Assembly: GCA_021399445.1 (NCBI GenBank) | Contig: JAJTUQ010000002.1 | Span: 2,108,001-2,172,000 of the forward strand | From: Xylogone sp. PMI_703 | Taxonomy: Eukaryota > Ascomycota > Leotiomycetes | DNA: 64,000 nucleotides | Direction: 5' to 3' | Shown: positions 57,712-64,000 of the stretch, piece after piece | Layout: the number at the start of each line of letters is the position of its first letter | Position numbering within the stretch: position 1 is the first letter of the stretch | Program-made: the position numbers and the translations under genes | The notes under the pieces: generated by a model | The model's input: only the letters and a program-made list of their open reading frames with translations | Databases searched by the model: none | Told to the model about the DNA's origin: nothing

Positions 57712-58588
57712 GATGGATTTAGGGGGGGGAAGGGGAGAGCAGGAATACGGTGTTAGCTGCTGTGCAAATAGAAAAGTGGATATTTATCATGTGATGATAT
57801 CCACACGCTGGAATTGCCAAGAGATTCCGTTGTCTATACATCTAGACTAGGAGTTACTTAGTGAAGATAATAAGCTATGACTCATTACAGTACGGCCATC
57901 CATACCTTAATAATCATATATATTGTTCACCAAGCTGAAAATTAGAAATCACAATCTCATGTAGTTATATCATATACGCCAGAAAGATATGTGTATAAAT
58001 GGGATGTTGAATCTGGAAATACTGTAGATAGAGGAAAAGTTACCTCGATCAATTAGCTAACTTGTGTTTTACATGGTTAAATCACTGGCTTGATACAATT
58101 GCATGATGTACCTATATTGGTAAATTTATATTTCGATCTCCTAGCTAATACAACCCTCTTAATGCCATTAGAGTACACCCTCTTGTTCTACCAACTTCAC
58201 CGATCAATGTAAAATTGTAAGTAAAGACAAAAGGCCTAGCAAAGGGGATAGAAAAATCTCGTGAATAATACTGAGATTAATATCTTAGGTTGAGGTTGGT
58301 ACCTTAAAACTAGCATCCAAGCCCATGATTCATCCGCCATGTACACTACCGAATTCCTTTCCAAGGCCTGATAATTATCTAACGTATTGTGTAAAGAAAG
58401 AGGAATATATGCACCTCTTTTTTTTAACTTTAGTATAATGTCCCCATACTGGAGCTCTTTTGGGGAATTGTACAGAATATATACGGTAGTCCCTTAAGGC
58501 TGTCCATCAGTAACCCTCGCCGCTTCTACCTTAGCAGTCTCAGCATCGTGATTAACCAGTCGTTCACCCTTGGTAATATATCCTCACA
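57712..58588. other. Intergenic 0.88 kb
   Basis: Between the hypothetical protein start and the third regulator's stop, both on the minus strand. Strongly AT-rich, with a T run near 58418. No gene seen. Confidence 0.4.
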
Positions 58589-61266
58589 TTAACAGGAGGC
58601 ATCGTCATATTCTCGAAGCCCAGAGATAACTTCCAAAAAATTCTGCGAAATACCCCATACACGGCTGCGTCCCAAAATTGTTATAGTTTGATCTAGAATT
58701 TGTTGTCGGCCAGCTTTACAGCACAGATCGGGGACTCCATACAAGCTGATAATTCTCGGTCCTCCATCCCGTATCCAAGCCTTGGTTGAAGCTGTTTCCA
58801 GATCGCCCATATTTCCAAGATGATCGAGGTGGCAGACACTTAGCGTTGCGTGAGCATCAGAGGAGTTGTAAGTCAGATCACCGCCGGGTAAGAACTCAGC
58901 AACACACCAAAGAATAGCGCCGGCGTGGAAAGCATCAAACGGTTCTTGTGGAAGGTTATAGGGGTATTGCCTGATCAATGAAAGGATTTGGGAGCTTCGA
59001 TAGGCAACTTCCCGGACGCGAACTGGATCTTGCGCTGCCCATCGTTCCATGCGTGTTCTTGCATTCTCCGCCTCAGGTCCGCCTCTAAGGAGGGAATAGA
59101 GCCAGTCCATCATATTACCAGCACCTATTAGGTGTGCAATATGAATGGTCATAACTCTATGCACCGCATCCATTCGTGATAACTGAGTATATACTGCAGG
59201 CGAATCCGTTGGCAAGTATATGAACCGGTCGACCACTTCAAGAAGATACTTCCTATTGCGAGCATTTCTCTGCCTTTCATCCAATATATCACTCATGGGA
59301 TTCGCATCATTTTCGTTGCAACTCCAAAGCATACGCATTATTGTTAAAATGAAGGGAATCCTATGATGATCATCCGTCATGCTCCGAGAAGCTGCTTCGT
59401 CTCCAGCTAGTACGCTACGTATCACAGTTTTGAAGTGGAGGTTCCTTGGCCCTGATGTGGACCATGGATGCAGTGCAGCCCACGCTTGAGCCGTTGGAGC
59501 CTCCCAGTGCTCGGTCGAGCTCTGTAGATCCATATTAATATCGGAAACGCTGATATATGATCGCGTATTATATAAGTAACTGGCTGAACAGTCACAGCCC
59601 TAAATTCAGATCAGCTGTTTCACTTCTAAGATGTATAGCCAGGCATAGTTGGTGACAAACGTATACTGCCCACCCAATTCGTCTGAACCTCTCGTCATTA
59701 ATCCATGCTTGCCACCGTTCTTCAAGGCTCGCACCAGCTACAATTGTGGACTGGCGTTGCCGAAACAGGCCCATGCATCTAGCATTATACACTAAAGAAC
59801 TTCGCCATGATTCACTCAAATCAAATAGCTTCTTACTTCCACTACCATAGCCTTGCGCTGCTTGCAATAGCTGGGCTGTTATGTACGGTTCAGTCTTGAC
59901 ATATGGAGCATCGCTTTCAGCCTTGAGATTATTAGTATTCAATCAGAAGCCAATTAATAAGCCCATGATGGACAAGATACCATATATAATAAAAGTCTCC
60001 TCAAGAGCTCTGATAAAACGTTAGAGAAAGCACGAGCTCCTTTGAACTCTGTGTAACAAGCGCCTGTCGCGATTATGGCTAGGGTTACTACGGGGTCTTT
60101 TCCTGGATCAAAAGTTGGGCGATGCACAACAGGGAGTATCTAGTCATGGTTAACTAATAATAAATCTACGAAAGGTGATTAGATGCACCTACCCAGTCAA
60201 AATACTTGAAGTACATATCGATGCAATGGTCGATTTTCTCTTTGCTTGGAAATCCTGCAAGAGAGACTGGTTTCCAGGGGCTCTTCGCGAGATGCAAATT
60301 AAAGCTGTCCTGCAAACCAGCTATTGTTGACTCAGTTATGGAGAGTGTTGGAAAGTGCTTTAAGGCCTTGAAGTCTTGGTCCAAGGCACCTAGAGCCGGC
60401 AACGTAGATATCCGACCTGGACCCGCTTTCCAATCTACGGGCCAAGTACCATTTGATCCCCGACGGTGTTGGTATCGAGAGTGCAGTTGGCCAGCATTTC
60501 GCTCAGACAGCTCCGTATTCATATGCTGTTCATTATATAGCGGTGTCGAACATTCTATACCAGCATCATTCCCCTCTGAAAATCTGTCAGGTGAGTTGTC
60601 AGGGCCATTATCAACACTCACAGAAGGCTCGATGGGTTGGAAGCTTTCGTCAAACTTGGAATTGAATATCCACTCGAGGTTCCAGTCAATATTTACTCCG
60701 GAAAGATTGTCTATCGTATCTGGGTAACCTTCTGTCATAGGAAATTCCACAGACGCTGAGGGGGCGGAGAGAAAGTCGGTGTCGGGAGTAAATGAGTTGT
60801 TAATCTCTGCTTGCGGAGGAGTAGGCATTTGTTCTGTGCCTACACTTCCATATGGTGGTGAGAGCAGGTTGCTTGGTTGGGTAGTATTACTAGTTCCATG
60901 CTCGTACATGCATGTTGTTCCTCTTCGGATACATGATGAACAAGAGGGCCGCTCTGCGAGACATTTGATCTTGGACCTGTATAATGGCAAGTGGTCGAAT
61001 CAGCGTCCGCACTCTCAAAGAATGCAATAATAATAAGTTGAACCATTCATAACAGAGGAGCAAAGAGGGGTGACGTTAATCTTACCTTGTGCAAGCTAGG
61101 CAAGATCTTCTCCGAGGCTTCGGAGGTGGACGCTGTCTACTGTGTATTCGAATGTGCCTAATCAAAGTGTCTCTGGGTGAAACCGGAGTCCAATTCAGCA
61201 GATTGACCACGTATAATTAATCCGAGCTTCTTACCTGCGGTCAAAGCATTTGGAACAGATCGGGCA
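58589..61266 (-). CDS. Zn2Cys6 transcription factor, Fungal_trans type (first exon uncertain)
   Basis: A nuclear regulator. Exons that fit are 61136..61086, 60976..60193, 60139..59981, 59921..59596 and 59549..58589, about 760 residues before any N-terminal exon. The zinc cluster is SCLACTRSKIKCLAERPSCSSCIRRGTTC, preceded by a basic PPPKPRRR and split by an intron. The middle part has YFKYFDW-ILPVVHRPTFDP, joined across an intron, and later RRIGWAVYVCHQLCLAIHLRS and DINMDLQSSTEHWEAPTAQAW, the order seen in fungal-specific regulators with this domain. The first exon may be 61266..about 61246 (MSLKLDSNTRARSV), but its donor phase does not match the next acceptor, so the true start is unresolved and there may be another tiny exon. 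It is upstream of, and reads away from, the MFS exporter's 3' end. Confidence 0.78.
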
Positions 61267-62070
61267 CGAGTGTTCGAGTCTAATTTGAGCGACATGTTGT
61301 GAGTACAGGGTAATATGGTGCTAAAGACATATCGCTCACCGAGATGCCATACTAGTTCCCAACTCACTCTTTCATAACCCCTCTATTACTCCAATCCTAT
61401 TCCCGCGTTAGACTCCAGTGAGCTCTGCATGCCACCTCCTAGCCGTGAGTTAAGAGCATTGCACGTTCCTCGGCTCTCGAGATTTATGATTCTAGCAGAG
61501 CTTAATGCCGCTATAAGCAATAAGGGGATGGTCGGTAGTGTTATTCAATCTGGACCTGCGGGGTTTCCTCTTTTCGGTCGGAGTTTGTTGGTGGTGGCTA
61601 CCAAAGTAGCCTCTTGCAGTTAATAGTCCCGATCCCGCTCAATCGGGGCGAGAACCGAGATGTTGTGGCTCTGCTAGAAGCATTCCAACCACTCTGCAGG
61701 ACCATGCCGCTTTACAGAGTCGCTGAACAATATCAACCATCATTCAGAGGTCTACAGTCTTGGTAATTGCGATTTCCAACCAGCCGGTCCACGTTATCCC
61801 TTTTCTGGAAGATAAACTACCACCTAACATTTTCTGTCTCCCCCGGCCCAGGCTATATGCCGACTCTATGGTATATACGATCTCTCAAAAGAACAGCATT
61901 GCGGATTTACGATCCATAACGCACTATTAATTAGAACATTCCCATTTCAGTTAGTTTTCCGAGAGGTAATATTGACTAATTCGTCAACGTCTACACGTTT
62001 CTATCTGATATCTCTCTACTAGCTCCTTGTCTAATAAACGGAAAACGGAAAATGGAAAATACGGAGATCC
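61267..62070. other. Spacer of 0.8 kb
   Basis: Between the presumed 5' end of the third regulator and the stop of the DHA2-type transporter. It should hold the regulator's promoter. No gene or repeat recognised. Confidence 0.4.
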
Positions 62071-63678
62071 TTATTGGCTTTTTGCTGTACCGACATCAAT
62101 GAAGGCGAAAATAACCAGTGAGACTGCTGCACACGCAGTTCCAACCCAAAAGGCAACTTTATCATTGTACCCGTGGCCGCGCCTCTCCACCTCTGCAACG
62201 GCCAGATCTGCGACGCCAAGGAAGAAACTGACTCCGAAAAAGAGTAAAGAATGTATGAGAGCACCAGTAACGCCTTGATGATGCCTGGGGACATTTGTCG
62301 TGATGAAAACGTTAGACACATTGTAAGTAATGTCGATACCAATGGTGCAGCCAACCATGGCGGGAAATACAAAGGCCCAAAAATTCGCTCCATCCGGAAT
62401 CAAAGCGAAGAGCAAGACGCTTGCCAGGCACCCTAAGCCGGAGATTATCAAGAGTAGCCGGCCTGGAAGAACGTGAAGAGTGAAACCGGCGATAACTGAG
62501 ATGATGACTCCTCCTCCTGCCATAGGAATGAACCATACTGCGGTTAGAAGTGGTGACATTCCCATCACACTTTGTATACTACGTTAGAGTTAGCCATGAT
62601 TCGCAGAGAAGCGAGGAGAGGAGCTAACAGACTGAGAACTTGCGTAAAACAAGTATATGCCAAATGTCCCGTACGCAAAGAACAGGGATATGACTAATAA
62701 TCCTAGATACTTTGGGCGGAATAGGTCAAATGGGAGTAGAGGATAGGACGCAACCCAACCCTCGACATAAATAAATACAAGCAGAAGCAGAACACCAGGA
62801 ATAAAGGTGCCGAGAATGTATGGGGTCTTCCATCCGTCGGGGGTACGTGATCCATCTGTGAGCGCGAAGACAATCAAAATTAAAGCTGGGACAACAGTTA
62901 CTGTACCCCACCAGTCCATGCCCACGTCCTTGGGCCTTTCTTCGCGGAAGTCGCTTGGAATCGTAAGGAAGGAGGTCACACAGAGCAAGAACAGCAGGAT
63001 AGAACCGATCCAGAAATACCATCGCCAGCTAAGAAACTGACCCGTAAGCCCTCCAATCATGATACCACCGAAGAATCCCAGAGGTGCGAAGGCACCGTAG
63101 ATACCGAAAACGAGATTCTTCCGTGGACCAGGTCTGTATAGCTTGGCCATGATCATTAGACCAGCTGGGAGAAAGGCAGCAGGTCCAAGGCCGGCGAGCG
63201 CACGAGCTGCGATAAGCATCTGATAGCTCTGACTGAATCCTGCAATGAGAGACCAGACGAAGAACCATATGAGCCCAGATAAGAAAGGAACATAGCCTCC
63301 TACTATGTCACCTAGACGGCCTAGAGGGAGTAGAAAAGCTCCGGTCACCAGTGAAGAGACGCTGATGGGCCAGGTTTGAGAGACCTCCGGAATCTCAAGA
63401 GCCGCTGCCACCGTAGTCTGGACGAGATTAAATCCGCTAATAAAGAATTCCTGGAGAAGTAATTAGTCACAATACTTCAAACTATCCGGACGAAAACCTA
63501 CAGCCATAAGGATCGATCCAACCGCAGAGAACACAAACAGCCATTCTGACACCGGACCGGAGAAAGCATTCGGTCGCATTCTTGCCAATCGATCAATTTC
63601 AGCATCTGTGAGGAGCTCATCCGTTCCCGCCGAGCCCTCATGATCTTTGCTGTGGTCTACATTTACTATGGATCCCAT
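62071..63678 (-). CDS. MFS exporter, DHA2 (14-TM drug:H+ antiporter) type
   Basis: A probable membrane efflux pump of small molecules. Exons are 63678..63502, 63450..62633 and 62578..62071, 500 residues. FNLVQTTVAAALEIPEVSQTWPISVSSLVTGAFLLPLGRLGDIVGG is the TM1-3 block of the DHA2 family. RALAGLGPAAFLPAGLMIMAKLYRPGPRKNLVFGIYGAFAPLGFFGG includes the antiporter motif C region. WRWYFWIGSI and DWWGTVTVVPALILIVFAL follow, and HIQSVMGMSPLLTAVWFIP is the TM11 region, rebuilt across intron 2 using a gtctgt donor. The N-terminal 55 residues are hydrophilic and acidic. A frame extension upstream of 63678 uses no ATG. Next to it is a Zn2Cys6 regulator, a common pairing in efflux or metabolite loci. Confidence 0.9.
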
Positions 63679-64000
63679 TGGAATATTGTTCCTCCTCGAA
63701 TACACGTGGTTCGTATTGTAAGAATACTGTGGATAGATTCCATCACGGGAGGCGCCGAGTACTTGTAGATGTAGAAATGAGGTTGTTGGTGATCAGTGAG
63801 TTCTCACTGCTTATGTATCGTCATATGTCAAAACGGTAGGCTAGATGTTAGCTTCACGCATCTCATGTAGGCCGATTCCCTTTTTGGGGTAAGTATTTTG
63901 ATTGAAGTGGTAGGGTCCACCGGACCGGCCCTCCTAGTAAAGACTTTTATATCGGATATGGCACTTTGTTTCCAGAGTTAGGGTTAGTACATGTAATATT
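63679..64000. promoter_or_regulatory. Promoter side of the DHA2 exporter, cut by window edge
   Basis: 322 bp of AT-rich sequence upstream of the exporter ATG. A short gttagggttag lies at 63978-63988; it is too short to be called telomeric. Confidence 0.4.

Noticed and set aside
63978..63988. Telomere-like gttagggttag near the right edge
   Set aside because: Less than two units, surrounded by ordinary promoter sequence, so chance is the best explanation.

Overview
The window is nuclear DNA of a filamentous ascomycete (Pezizomycotina). The evidence is short spliceosomal introns (about 42-73 nt, GT..AG) in nearly every gene, three Zn2Cys6 regulators of the fungal-specific kind, fungal transporter families, and an Hsp70-like/NACHT pair of the type found in mould genomes. 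The moderately AT-rich base composition and long gene-poor spacers would suit a leotiomycete-like plant- or soil-associated fungus, but that placement is a guess. All exon joins given here were worked out by hand from splice signals, reading-frame continuity and family conservation.

Layout: (1) 1-3.5 kb is a housekeeping edge, with the 3'-truncated ribosome-biogenesis gene SDA1 (-) and threonine synthase THR4 (+) sharing a short divergent promoter. (2) 3.6-5.9 kb holds a secreted laccase-like multicopper oxidase with nine exons. (3) 8-17.2 kb is a compact set of alternating genes: Zn2Cys6 regulator (-), aldo-keto reductase (+), NtaA/SnaA-type FMN monooxygenase (-), Dal5-type anion transporter (+), class II aldolase-like protein (-). 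Two short divergent promoters link these genes, and they look like one catabolic or tailoring cluster. (4) 19-37.6 kb is a looser accessory region: Zn alcohol dehydrogenase, a second Zn2Cys6 regulator, a catalase-related peroxidase, an MCT-like transporter, a stand-alone soluble HMG-CoA reductase, a sugar transporter and a phytanoyl-CoA-dioxygenase-family protein. (5) 40-47.7 kb carries a secreted heme peroxidase, a second sugar transporter and a type B carboxylesterase. (6) 48.6-56 kb holds a single-pass membrane protein of unknown function, transcribed away from an Hsp70-like ATPase gene that runs into a NACHT (STAND) NTPase gene. (7) 57-64 kb has an intronless conserved-looking unknown, a third Zn2Cys6 regulator and a DHA2-type MFS exporter.

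Read together, most of the window is niche-adaptation content: oxidative enzymes acting on phenolics, import of small organic molecules and sugars, and dedicated regulators. No polyketide synthase, NRPS, terpene cyclase or prenyltransferase is visible, so any secondary-metabolite reading must rest on tailoring and resistance-type genes alone.

The most unusual items are the membrane-free HMG-CoA reductase and the Hsp70-like/NACHT locus. In the latter, the Hsp70 frame breaks at a GA dinucleotide repeat, the shifted frame runs open into the NACHT protein, and the protein stops just as an ankyrin repeat begins.
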